Below are positions 44,586 through 53,769 of a stretch of 64,000 bases of DNA, piece by piece. Every line of letters starts with the position of its first letter. The first letter of the stretch is position 1. Source of the DNA: Mesostigma viride (Eukaryota; Streptophyta; Mesostigmatophyceae; Mesostigmatales; Mesostigmataceae); NCBI GenBank assembly GCA_009746045.1, contig RPFO01000253.1:5420145-5484144 (forward strand), written 5' to 3'. The notes under the pieces are model-generated. The model made no database searches, was not told the DNA's origin, and worked only from the letters and a program-made list of their open reading frames with translations. The position numbers were made by a program, and so were the translations under genes.

Positions 44586-45961
44586 TTGCAAGAATACAAG
44601 AAGGTAATTAACATAATCAGCGAGACTCAGCACGGCTTCAGTTCAGGTCGCAACACAGTACAGGCGCTCTTCGCTACTCGCCGACTGGTGGAGGAACTGC
44701 AACGCCTTCAGCCTGGTGAGTCCCCTTTGCACCTTGTGCTGGTGGACTTCATCAAAGCCTTCGATTCGGCTTTCTGGCCTGCGCTTTGGGACATCCTCGA
44801 GTTGTTCCGGATCCCCCGCCCCCTGATTGCTGTCATCCGCAACCTGTATGAAGGGTCCACCACTTCGGTGCGCACTTCTTACGGGACCACGCCCCCATGC
44901 CCTTTACAGAAGGGTGTGTGGCAGGGCTGCGTGCTGTCGCCCTACCTGTTCATTATTGTGGTCGAATACGTAGTAATGATTCAGGCGCGCAAGCGATTTG
45001 CCCGCATCGTGGGCAGAGAACCAGGAGTGCAGGTTGCTAACAAATTCTGGCATGGCGGTGCGGACACGGAGATTCGGCTGGTAGACATCATCTATGCAGA
45101 CGACACCACCCTCTTCGAGGACACTGGGCACGTGCAGACATGGCTTGACTGCCTGGCTATCGAGGCCCGTGCAGTGGGGCTTGAGGTCAGCAAGAAGACA
45201 GAGGCCCTGGCGGTTGGGCTCACCCACTCCCCGCCGCCCCTCTACCTCCTCGACGGCTCTCAAGTCCTGTATCGGGACCGCGTCAAGCTGCAGGCTGGGC
45301 AGCCTGCTCCCCAGCTGCGAGGCGGATGTGGACCATCGCATCTCCCTCGCCTGGCACGCTTTACGCCAGTACCGGGCCCTGTGGCGCAAGCCCCTGGGCA
45401 AGATCGAGAAACAGGACCTGTTCAAGGTCCTCGTCCTTCCTGTTCTCACGTATGGGGCCGAGACGTGGACCCTCACCGCCGACCTGGCCCGCAAGCTGGA
45501 CGGCGCGGTCACCAACATGCTGCGTTCCATTTTCAGAGTAGGATATGCTGCTCATGTCCGCAATGAGGACAGTCCCTGTACCAGGGCATGCCATATATCA
45601 CCAGCACCATTGAGCAGCGACGCCTGCAGCTAGTAGGGCACCTAGCTCGCACCAACCAAGTAGACACCTCACGTGCCCCCCCCGCAGGACTGCGACCAGC
45701 CCAGCCTGGCCGGCACCTCCTGACGTGGGCCGGGCCCAGTGATGTTCGACGCCGCAAGGCCCGCACCTTCAAAGAACAGCTAGTAGAGGACATGGGGGGC
45801 CTAGGCCTTTCCGTGATTTGGAAGAAGATGATGGACAAGGCCAAGTGGGCCCAGGTCATAGAGGACAACGAGCCCCCCCCAGTGGGGAAGCGCCCGCGTG
45901 TGCAATACCGTGGGAGGCACGCCACTGAGACAGCTCCCCTAGGGCAGCGGCTGTCTAGATA
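44586..45961 (+). pseudogene. LINE3 reverse transcriptase
   Basis: Starts inside RT (ETQHGFSSGRNTVQALFATR), so the N-terminus and any endonuclease are missing. LVLVDFIKAFDSAFW (first Asp), QKGVWQGCVLSPYLF, DIIYADDTTLFEDT (catalytic DD), then PVLTYGAETWTLT, RRLQLVGHLARTNQVDTS and FKEQLVEDMGGLGLSVIW. Two frameshifts are visible against the 63134 and 46704 copies: one at about 45287-45300 and a 5-base insertion near 45570. Confidence 0.85.
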
Positions 45962-46040
45962 GATGTTGTAGTTAGAATGTTGTTAGCTAGATGTAGTATG
46001 TAGCTGATGTAGATAGATTAGACCGGTAGGACTGTTTGCA

Positions 46041-46158
46041 CCCATCCATCCATCCATCCATCCATCCATCCATCCATCCATCCATCCATCCATCCATCCA
46101 TCCATCCATCCATCCATCCATCCATCCATCCATCCATCCATCCATCCATCCATCCATC
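46041..46158. repeat. (CATC)n microsatellite
   Basis: About 29 perfect units in the LINE3 3' UTR. The same array is only three units long at 63668-63679. Confidence 0.95.
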
Positions 46159-46198
46159 GGGGTTAATGCTCCGTGACTCCCCAACGGGAGCACGAGTC

Positions 46199-46278
46199 TA
46201 ATTAATTAATTAATTAATTAATTAATTAATTAATTAATTAATTAATTAATTAATTAATTAATTAATTAATTAATTAAT
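46199..46278. repeat. (ATTA)n microsatellite, LINE3 tail
   Basis: About 20 units at the 3' end of LINE3; the 63134 copy has only about five. Confidence 0.95.
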
Positions 46279-46329
46279 ATAATGCCTCTGGGCCTACGCT
46301 GTGCATGATGACAGCAAGTAGCCCATAGA

Positions 46330-47032
46330 ATAGTGATTCCCTTCCCCTCTCAGGCAGGTAACAAACCGGGACGATGGTCCCGTAGATAGAAACGATCTTT
46401 CCCAACGTGCCTGGCCGATGGGTTTGGCACGTTACACCACGTGAGGCCGGTGTCTACCTGGTTGGTGCGAGCTAAGTGCCCTACTACTGTAGCAGCAGGC
46501 GCCGCTGCTTCATGGTGCTGGTGACAAGTGGCATGCCGAGGTACAAGTCCTCCTTGCGGATCGACATGAGCAGCGTATCCTACTACACAGAAAATTGACC
46601 GCATTATGTTGGTGACCGCGATGTTCTGCTTGCTGACAAGGTCGGCAGTGAGAGTCCACGTTGTCGGCCCTGTACGTAAGAACAGGGAGGACCAGGACCT
46701 TAATTAAACAGGTCCTGTTTCTCTAGCTAGCTTGCCCAAGGGCTTGCGCCACCGTGCCCGGTATTGGCGTAAAGCGTGCCAGGCGAGGGAGATACGGTTG
46801 TCCACATCGGCCTCGCAGCTGGGGAGTAAGCTACCCAGCAACTTGACGTGGTCTCGATATAGGACTCGAGAGCCGTCAAGTAGAAAGAGGTCGGGCGGTG
46901 GCTGAGTGAGCCCAATCGCCAGAGCCTCAGTCTTCTTGCTGACCGCAAGCCCCACCACAGGGGCCTCGATTGCTAGGCAGTCAAGCCACGTCTGCTCGTG
47001 CTCAGTGTCCTCGAAGAGGGTGATGTCGCCTG
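46330..47032 (-). mobile_element. LINE3 remnant, minus strand, left of the TIR element
   Basis: Minus strand: AVSKKTEALAIGLTQPPPDLFLLDGSRVLYRD, LLPSCEADVDNRISLAWHALRQ, SIFCVVGYAAHV and VVGHLARTNQVDT. Several frame changes. It reaches the edge of the TIR element at GTCGCCTG and continues at 56698 with CTGCATAGATGATGTCCGCC (the IIYAD region). Confidence 0.82.
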
Positions 47033-47088
47033 GGGTGGTTTTACCGGATTAGGATACATTTGCACGGCTTCAAATGTATCCTAAATGC
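47033..47088. repeat. left terminal and subterminal repeats of the 9.7-kb element
   Basis: 29-bp TIR, then an inverted CAAATGTATCCTAAATGCAC at about 47072. The motif AAATGTATCC occurs twice here and twice at the right end, in mirrored order. Such subterminal repeats are often transposase-binding sites. Confidence 0.85.
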
Positions 47089-47937
47089 ACCATTGGCAAA
47101 CATGGTTTCTGGACATGGTCGATATCATTCATATGTTTGGCAAGCATGATATGATCATGCTTGCCAAAGATGTTGTCTCTTTTCATATTTCACACATATA
47201 TTATCGGCCTCGGCGTGCCATGCTTCCACGTTTGTTGTCTCTTTTCATATATTGTAAATATGATCAATAAAATTCCAAACATGACCATGTTGGAGACTTC
47301 AAGTGGAGCATCATGATTACTGTTTTCACTATTACGTAACCCATGGTTCATGTCAACATGGCATAATGAGCAATCCTATTGACCCCATGACTAATGGTGA
47401 AGTTAATAAAGTTACATCGTGGCACGTCACTATAGCATCAAGTTGCATCATTGTGCATAAAGTAGTTTAGCACTGAGTTGGCATGCCAACACCAGGTACA
47501 CTAAATAAATTAAAACCAGAATTGATAAACAACCCAGTATCCAAATACAGTATCCATATATATGCAGGATGATTTCACTCTGCTGTAAGTAATTATATTT
47601 TTAATATATATATGCAGGTCGTACTACAGGTATACAGCCACGGCTGCCACGCGGCTTCTGCAGCGATCACGCTCTTTCTCCTAGACAATTGCTCTACTGG
47701 TCCCTACAGGTCGGTCGACTTGGACCATGATGCGTCAAGAACAGTTAATTGACCGACTTAAACAAGATGTTTGTCTACATGCAGCTGTCTGCACCTAACT
47801 AACGCGAAACCGCGTGCTACCAAATATAGGGGGAAATGCATGAGTAACACATGTCAACGCACAACCGGTGGAAATCACGCGATACCAACCGCGGCAACAG
47901 TGGTGTGAACATAGCGGGCACTGACATGCAAAAAAGC
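47089..47937. other. left non-coding part of the 9.7-kb element
   Basis: AT-rich, no ORF of interest. It contains nearby inverted strings GGCAAGCATGATATGATCATGCTTGCC (about 47137-47166), a local hairpin, and the LINE2 micro-insertion. Confidence 0.5.
47556..47618 (+). mobile_element. 37-bp LINE2 tail with 13-bp duplication
   Basis: 47569-47605 holds GATTTCACTCTGCTGTAAGT and the AT-rich end of LINE2, flanked by ATATATATGCAGG at 47556-47568 and 47606-47618. It is a fully formed but almost empty insertion. Confidence 0.8.
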
Positions 47938-48405
47938 ACCAGCAGCGGCATCAGTAGCAAATTGTAGTAGCGGAACAATAGCCACTACATCAATGCAACA
48001 ACACATCAGCCCAGCAACACAGCAGCAGCATGACCGTAGCACAGCAGCAGCACAACTGTAGCACATCAACACGGCCGCATAGCAGGAGCACAAGTCAGCG
48101 CAGCAGCAACTTAGTATGCCGATTCCTGAATTTCCTATCAGTGGACTATAGTCCATTGATAGGAAATTCACTAATAGGCAGTACTAGCTCAGCAGCACGG
48201 CAGCAATGCAGCAGTGCATCAACACAGCAGCACGGCAGCAGCACGACAGCAATACATCAGCGGCACGGCAGCAATGCAGCAACACATCAGCACAATAGCA
48301 CAGCAGCAGCACGGCAGCAATGCAGCAGCAGTAGCATGGCAGCACAGCAGCAGCAGCAGCACATGAGCAGCTCAATGACAACAACGCTGCTTGCGCTTCA
48401 GCAGT
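47938..48405. repeat. CAG/GCA-rich minisatellite
   Basis: Imperfect short units built on AGCAGCACGGCAGCAATG and ACATCAGCAC. Open in several frames; the openness is a composition effect. Confidence 0.8.
48127..48170. repeat. 44-bp near-perfect palindrome
   Basis: GAATTTCCTATCA and its reverse complement TGATAGGAAATTC enclose TGGACTATAGTCCA. One mismatched pair in total. Sits inside the CAG-rich minisatellite. Confidence 0.9.
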
Positions 48406-49615
48406 CGTCGTCGTCGTCATCGTCATCGGCAAGGATGAGCGCTCGCTTCCGACGCCGGGAGGCGCCTGCGTTGTTGTTCTCCGCCACAACGTCGCTGGGT
48501 GGAACCATCTCGCGCAATCGAGCCTCGGCCAGGGTGATATCCGGCGCTTGCAACGCAGGGACGACCACACCGGGGCACCCGCAGATCTGTGCCTCCAGCT
48601 CGTGGAGAGGCACGCAAGAAACCGCGTCCTCCTCCCAACGGGCACCCCAGTACATGGCTACCATGTCGTTTTGCGTGTCGACAACAGCGACACGACCATG
48701 GTACCTGCCGTCCCGGCTTTCGGTGCGACCGTCCGCGGATGTCACACGCTCCGACGCCCAATGACACACGACTTGCCCTACGAGGTTGCGGCTGCCACTC
48801 TTGACCTGCAGCGTTACGCCTTCCCAGCATGCCTTCGCCATGCCGACGATGCCCTTCGAGCATTCAGCATCTTGCCACTTCACGACCGGGTGTTCCGCGT
48901 CATAGGGCACCTCCTTCAGCGCCTTTAGGCACTCCTTGGTGAGCTTTTTGTTCGCACCCAAGGAGACTCCATGGGGCGGCTGACCTCGCTTGCCCACCAC
49001 TTGTGTCAAGACGAGGTCTGAGGCGGTGATGATCACCGTGTGCGCCGCAGTGGTTGGCGGATGGGGCCATTGCGCAATGTCTGTATTCCACGGGTGCCAC
49101 GTGTCATGCAAATGCTTAGCGCGGTATACAAAGAGCTCAATAGAAGGTTGGCCGCCATCCTCCTTCGCAACCACCTCCTTGATGATGCCAACGAGGACTG
49201 GAGTCCACGTGAGCTTCGAGTTGCAGAGAATACCAGCTGAAGGGTGCCAGTATAGAACAGCGGAGCCTTTCTCAACGCCTTGCATGCGCTTCAAGTAAGC
49301 GACCTTGGCTGCCATGGCCCTGTCTTCTGCCGCCCATTCCTGCTGTGTGTGGCCATCATGACGAACTCGGTCTACCAGCGGGGTGACGCGCACCGCCTCT
49401 GCGTCGACCAACGCCATGAAGTGCTCTTCTTGCGTCGGTGGTGGTTCAGGCGCTGCATCGTGCTCACGCAGGGCGGAGATGTCCGCGCGAGATGGCCACG
49501 GCAAAGGGCGCCACTCCTCAGGCACCTCCTCAGGGGCATGTGGGACTTGACTTGCGAAAAAAGGCCTTGTTTGGCTTGATGGTGTCGGGCGGAAAGTACC
49601 ACTGCCAGATGCCAT
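48398..49615 (-). CDS. C-terminal part of unknown protein of the 9.7-kb element
   Basis: Up to 405 residues in the same frame as the N-terminal segment 52546-51710. It has a polar start, a central region (AVLYWHPSAGILCNSKLTW, ELFVYRAKHLHDTWHPWN), a Lys-rich stretch, a beta-rich segment (GQVVCHWASERV ... GRYHGRVAVVDTQNDMVAMYW) that might fold like a small tudor or chromo barrel (inference), a basic RRRKR and a final poly-Asp run before the stop. No DDE motif is obvious. It overlaps the preceding segment (49925-49530) in a different frame, so a frameshift or intron lies near 49530-49615. Confidence 0.6.
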   Translation of the reverse strand: MASGSGTFRPTPSSQTRPFFASQVPHAPEEVPEEWRPLPWPSRADISALREHDAAPEPPPTQEEHFMALVDAEAVRVTPLVDRVRHDGHTQQEWAAEDRAMAAKVAYLKRMQGVEKGSAVLYWHPSAGILCNSKLTWTPVLVGIIKEVVAKEDGGQPSIELFVYRAKHLHDTWHPWNTDIAQWPHPPTTAAHTVIITASDLVLTQVVGKRGQPPHGVSLGANKKLTKECLKALKEVPYDAEHPVVKWQDAECSKGIVGMAKACWEGVTLQVKSGSRNLVGQVVCHWASERVTSADGRTESRDGRYHGRVAVVDTQNDMVAMYWGARWEEDAVSCVPLHELEAQICGCPGVVVPALQAPDITLAEARLREMVPPSDVVAENNNAGASRRRKRALILADDDDDDDDC

Positions 49616-49925
49616 GGGGCAACTTCTCGACCCTTGTTTTGATCGACTCCAGCTCCTTCCCCAGAAACTCCATGTTCAATGGTGCGAAGGCTGGGGTGTC
49701 CTGCAACATCGGAATGCGGTCTGGATCCACAAGTCGGACGCCAAACAGCGGCCGCCCCTCCGCATCAAACCTGTATGGCTGTGTCATCGCCTTCCCGCAC
49801 CGTGGCGCGCCTTCCTGTCGAGTCCCCGCGGGCTGCCACGGCGTCTTTTGGGACTCCGTGGTCCGGTAGGACAACCAGGTCTCTGTGTTGCCCTGTACCT
49901 GGAAGAAGACGGCGTGGTGCACCTT
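49530..49925 (-). CDS. middle part of unknown protein of the 9.7-kb element
   Basis: After the repeat array the minus strand reads RSMKVHHAVFFQVQGNTETW, PYRFDAEGRPLFGVRLVDPD, LNMEFLGKELESIKTRVEKL and IWQWYFPPDTIKPNKAFFRK. Balanced composition and no repeats, unlike the array next to it, suggest real coding. Its frame continues upstream through the array to YNAFYRIWRTYCKGD. Unknown family. Confidence 0.5.
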   Translation of the reverse strand, partial: KVHHAVFFQVQGNTETWLSYRTTESQKTPWQPAGTRQEGAPRCGKAMTQPYRFDAEGRPLFGVRLVDPDRIPMLQDTPAFAPLNMEFLGKELESIKTRVEKLPHGIWQWYFPPDTIKPNKAFFRKSSPTCP

Positions 49926-49949
49926 CATTGAGCGACCGCGTTTTTCAGG

Positions 49950-51665
49950 CACCGGCTGTGCCGCTCCGCCGCTCCGCCGCCCGCCGGCTGCGCCGCCGGC
50001 CCGCCGCGCGCCGGCTGCCCCGCCCCGTAGCCCGTCGACAGCCCCGCCCCGCCGCATGCCAGCTGCGCCGGCCCGCCGCCCACGCGCGCCGGCAGCGCCG
50101 CTGGCCCCCGCGCGCCGACGGCCCTGCCCCGCCGCCCGTTGACAGCCCCGCCCCGCCGCATGCCAGCTGCGCCGGCCCGCCGCCCATGCGCGCCGGCAGC
50201 GCCGCTGGCCCCCGCGCGCCGACGGCCCTGCCCCGCCGCCCGTCGACTGCCCCGCCCCGCCGCCCGTCGACAGCCCCGCCCCGCCGCATGCAGGCTGCGC
50301 CGCCGCTGCCACCTCGCTGCGCGCTGGCTGCGCCACCTCGCCGCCCGCCGACGGCGCCGCCCCGCCGCGCACCGGCTGCCCCGCCCCGCCGCATGCCAGC
50401 TGCGCCGGCCCGCCGCCCACGCGCGCCGGCAGCGCCGTTGGCCCCCGCGCGCCGACGGCCCTGCCCCGCCGCCCGTTGACAGCCCCGCCCCGCCGCATGC
50501 CAGCTGCGCCGGCCCGCCGCCCATGCGCGCCGGCAGCGCCGCTGGCCCCCGCGCGCCGACGGCCCTGCCCCGCCGCCCGTCGACTGCCCCGCCCCGCCGC
50601 CCGTCGACAGCCCCGCCCCGCCGCATGCAGGCTGCGCCGCCGCTGCCACCTCGCTGCGCGCTGGCTGCGCCACCTCGCCGCCCGCCGACGGCGCCGCCCC
50701 GCCGCGCACCGGCTGCCCCGCCCCGCCGCCCGTCGACTGCCCCGCCCCGCCGCACGCCAGCTGCGCCGGCCCGCCGCCCACGCGCGCCGGCAGCGCCGCT
50801 GGCCCCCCGCGCGCTGACGGCCCTGCCCCGCCGCCCGTCGACTGCCCCGCCCCGCCGCCCGTCGACAGCCCCGACCCACCGCATGCCAGGCGCGCCGGCC
50901 CGCCGCCCGCGCGCGCCGGCAGCGCCGCTGGCCCCCCGCGCGCCGACGGCCCTGCCCCGCCGCCCGTCGACTGCCCCGCCCCGCCGCCCGTCCACAGCCC
51001 CGCCCCGCCGCATGCCAGCTGCGCCGGCCCGCCGCCCACGCGCGCCGGCAGCGCCGCTGGCCCTGCCCCGCCGCCCGTCGACTGCCCCGCCCCGCCGCCC
51101 GTCGACAGCCCTGCCCCGCCGCATGCCAGGTGCGCCGGCCCGCCGCCCGCGCGCACCGGCAGCGCCGCTGGCCCCCCGCGCGCCGACGGCCCTGCCCCGC
51201 CGCCCGTCGACAGCCCCGCCCCGCCGCATGCCAGCTGCGCCGGCCCGCCGCCCATGCGCGCCGGCAGCGCCGCTGGCCCCCCGCGCGCCGACGGCCCTGC
51301 CCCGCCGCCCGTCGACTGCCCCGCCCCGCCGCCCGTCGACAGCCCCGCCCCGCCGCATGCCGGCTGCGCCGCCGCTGCCACCTCGCTGCGCGCTGGCTGC
51401 GCCACCTCGCCGCCCGCCGACGGCGCCGCCCTGCCGCGCACCGGCTGCCCCGCCCCGCCGCCCGTCGACTGCCCCGCCCCGCCGCGTGCCGGCTGCGCCG
51501 GCCCGCCGCCCGCGCGCGCCGGCTGCACCACTGGCCCGCCGCGCGCCGACTGCCCCGCCCCACCGCCCGCCGACTGCCCCGCCCCGCCGCGTGCCGGCTG
51601 CGCCGCCCCGCTGCCCGCCGACTGCCCCGCCCCGCCGCGTGCCGGCTGCGCCGCCGCCGGCAGTC
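49950..51665. repeat. GC-rich higher-order repeat, ~337-bp period
   Basis: Built from strings such as CATGCCAGCTGCGCCGGCCC and CCCGTCGACAGCCCCGCC. The CATGCC string at 50055 recurs at 50392, the one at 50159 at 50496, and CATGCAGG at 50287 at 50624, all 337 bp apart. All frames of both strands lack stops over long stretches because of composition. It interrupts the minus-strand gene of the element. Confidence 0.9.
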
Positions 51666-51709
51666 GCCTTTGCAGTAGGTGCGCCAGATGCGGTAGAATG
51701 CGTTGTAGC

Positions 51710-52546
51710 CTATAGCACCTTGGCCCCTTCCCCCGCTTCTGCCACCACGTCTTCAACGTACACGGCGTGCATCTCCTTGATGGACATGACGTCCATGAAG
51801 ACAACGCCAGCATGAGTCGGGTCATGGTCTGCCATCTGCTGCACCAACTCGTGCATCCACATTGCTGCGTGTTCGCCAACCTCCGAACGCCCCCGAGCAT
51901 CACGCTCAGTTGGTGCGTGCTCCAGACCAACACCGAAAGTCGCTAGGTCGTTGGGATGCACGGTCAGGAAATACTCCTTCGCCGACACGACCGACGCCAC
52001 CAGATTGTTCCAAGTCGCCCGGGTAACGCCGGCCATCTTCCGGATGGCAGATGCACAACCGGTGACGGTGTACATGCACCCCGCAATCACCACGTCCACG
52101 TGTAAAGGGCCGGTAATGATGTACTTCTTGTAACGGCCACCGTCGGCAGGGGATTCTACCTCGATGTTGCCCACGCCGGCCGACCGGATCACGTCGCAAA
52201 GGGAGGCCATGCGCTGCTTGTCCGTTTGGTCGTACAGGAACTCTCGAAAGGCAGTCCACGACCTAGTATCGGTAAGGAAGGTGCCCACCTTCTCGAGGCA
52301 ATGCTCCCCACAAGTCGGACCGCAACTCCTGGCCTTGGCGATGTCCTTGTCAACGGACTGCAATTTGGAGGCGAGAAGCCGGGCGCCATCTTTCTTCCCA
52401 CTGCGCTTCGCTCGAGAGGAAGACGTGCCGGGCCCCATTTCCGTGTGAAGCAGGTCGTCGTCAGAGCCGTCAGAATCCACGCCCCAACTAGCTTCAGAAC
52501 TCGCATCCGAATCCACCAGGTCTGGCACGTCCCATTCTTCATCCAT
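51710..52546 (-). CDS. N-terminal part of unknown protein of the 9.7-kb element
   Basis: 278 residues from ATG (MDEEWDVPDLVDSD). Acidic start, basic SRAKRSGKKD, a Cys-bearing stretch (CGPTCGEHCLEKV), FREFLYDQTDKQRMASLCDV, YKKYIITGPLHVDVVIAGCM and a final helix-rich part ending HAVYVEDVVAEAGEGAK. A neighbouring frame then reads GYNAFYRIWRTYC, which looks like the true continuation, so a 1-2 base shift near 51705-51712 is likely. The Cys cluster, 'G-x-x-x-C' centre and FYRIW end recall large unnamed transposase-like protein families, a weak resemblance only. Confidence 0.65.
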   Translation of the reverse strand: MDEEWDVPDLVDSDASSEASWGVDSDGSDDDLLHTEMGPGTSSSRAKRSGKKDGARLLASKLQSVDKDIAKARSCGPTCGEHCLEKVGTFLTDTRSWTAFREFLYDQTDKQRMASLCDVIRSAGVGNIEVESPADGGRYKKYIITGPLHVDVVIAGCMYTVTGCASAIRKMAGVTRATWNNLVASVVSAKEYFLTVHPNDLATFGVGLEHAPTERDARGRSEVGEHAAMWMHELVQQMADHDPTHAGVVFMDVMSIKEMHAVYVEDVVAEAGEGAKVL

Positions 52547-52549
52547 GTT

Positions 52550-52935
52550 AATAGGAAATCTACTGTATTACACCCGGTGGTGCTTGGACAGAAGCAAGAA
52601 ACCCCGCCCACCGCTCAAATGTGGCGCCCAACAAAGCCCCAAACTGATTTCTTCAATAAGTCTACTGTTCTACATCCGGTGGTGGATGGACACAAGCAAT
52701 AAAGGCCCTGCCCACAACCCAGATTTCTTTAGAAAATCTACTGATCTACATTCGATGGCGCCTTCACAGAAGCAGGAAACTCCGCCCACCGGTCAAATGT
52801 GACGCCCAACAAAGCCCCAACTGATTTCTTCAAAAAGTATACTGTTTTACATCGATCCGGTAGTGCTTGGACAGAAGCAATATGTAAAGCCCGCCCACAA
52901 ATCGGATTTCTTTACGAAAAACCTGTTTTACATTC
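52550..52935. repeat. alternating 105/75-bp tandem repeat
   Basis: About five units of the type 'AATCTACTGT-TTACATCCGGTGG-...-GACAGAAGCAA'. Long units carry CGCCCACCGGTCAAATG and short ones CGCCCACAA. It sits directly upstream of the minus-strand gene start (52546), in the divergent promoter region. Confidence 0.8.
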
Positions 52936-53021
52936 GATGGAGTCTTGACAGATTCAAGCAGCAATACTCGTTTCTACCTGCGTGCGACTGCAGCGGCCGA
53001 GTGCTGCAACTTGCCTTCACG

Positions 53022-53592
53022 TCCCAGTCTTCACGTGACAGTCCTGGTCTTCACGTCTTCACGTCTTCACGTCTTCACGTCTTCACGTCTTCACGACTTC
53101 ACCTGAACTTGCGGCGTATCGTATCTTTGATACCTTGCATGCACGTCTTCACGTCTTCACGTCTTCACCGCGCGTCTTCACCTGTCTTCACCACGTCTTC
53201 ACGTCTTCGCGTCTTCACGGCTTCACGGCTTCACCTGAACACCTGAACTTCACCTGAACTTGCCGTATCGTGTCTTCACGTCTTCACGTCTTCACGTCTT
53301 CACGTCTTCACATCTTCACGTCTTCACGTCTTCACCGCGTCTTCACCTGTCTTCACCACGTCTTCACGTCTTCACGTCTTCACGTCTTCACGTCTTCACG
53401 GCTTCACCTGAACACCTGAACTTCACCTGAACTTGCCGTATCGTGTCTTCACGTCTTCACGTCTTCACGTCTTCACGTCTTCACGTCTTCACGTCTTCAC
53501 GTCTTCACGTCTTCACGTCTTCACCGCGTCTTCACCTGTCTTCACCACGTCTTCACGTCTTCACGGCTTCACGTCTTCACGGCTTCACCTGA
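53022..53592. repeat. CTTCACGT minisatellite with ~180-bp higher-order period
   Basis: 8-bp unit CTTCACGT, repeatedly broken by a block CACCGCGTCTTCACCTGTCT ... GGCTTCACCTGAACACCTGAA ... GTATCGT that recurs about every 170-190 bp. It lies between the divergent genes of the 9.7-kb element. Confidence 0.9.
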
Positions 53593-53769
53593 ACACCTGA
53601 ACTTTGCGTATCGTATCTTTCATACATTGCATCATTTGCATGCCTTGGAGCTGCACGTCTTCAAGCAGTGTCACCCAGTTCCCGCTTGATTCAAATGCAC
53701 TTCGCGCTTGAATTCGTGACTTCGCCCCGCTCAAGGTGGAAAGAATGATAGGCACTAGCCACGGGAACT

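Larger units (their letters stand above)
44586..46277 (+). mobile_element. LINE3, RTE-like non-LTR retrotransposon, 5'-truncated
   Basis: RT and C-terminal region followed by a short 3' UTR (AGACCGGTAGGACTGTTTGC), a (CATC)n array, the conserved GGGGTTAATGCTCCGTGACT segment and an (ATTA)n tail. Short 3' UTR, simple-repeat tail and the YADD RT suggest the RTE clade. That is inference from style. Other copies: 34400-34482 with 43562-43925, 46330-47032 with 56698-56825, and 63134-63742. Confidence 0.82.

Noticed and set aside
50139-51815. Long plus-strand ORF (558 codons, Pro/Ala/Arg-rich) and its frame neighbours
   Set aside because: All frames are open in the GC-rich array because it lacks stop-forming bases; the periodicity is of DNA units, and adjacent non-repeat coding signal is on the minus strand.
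53022-53592. CRISPR-like appearance of regularly spaced repeats
   Set aside because: Units are 8 bp with no unique spacers of uniform length, in a eukaryotic element; a minisatellite.
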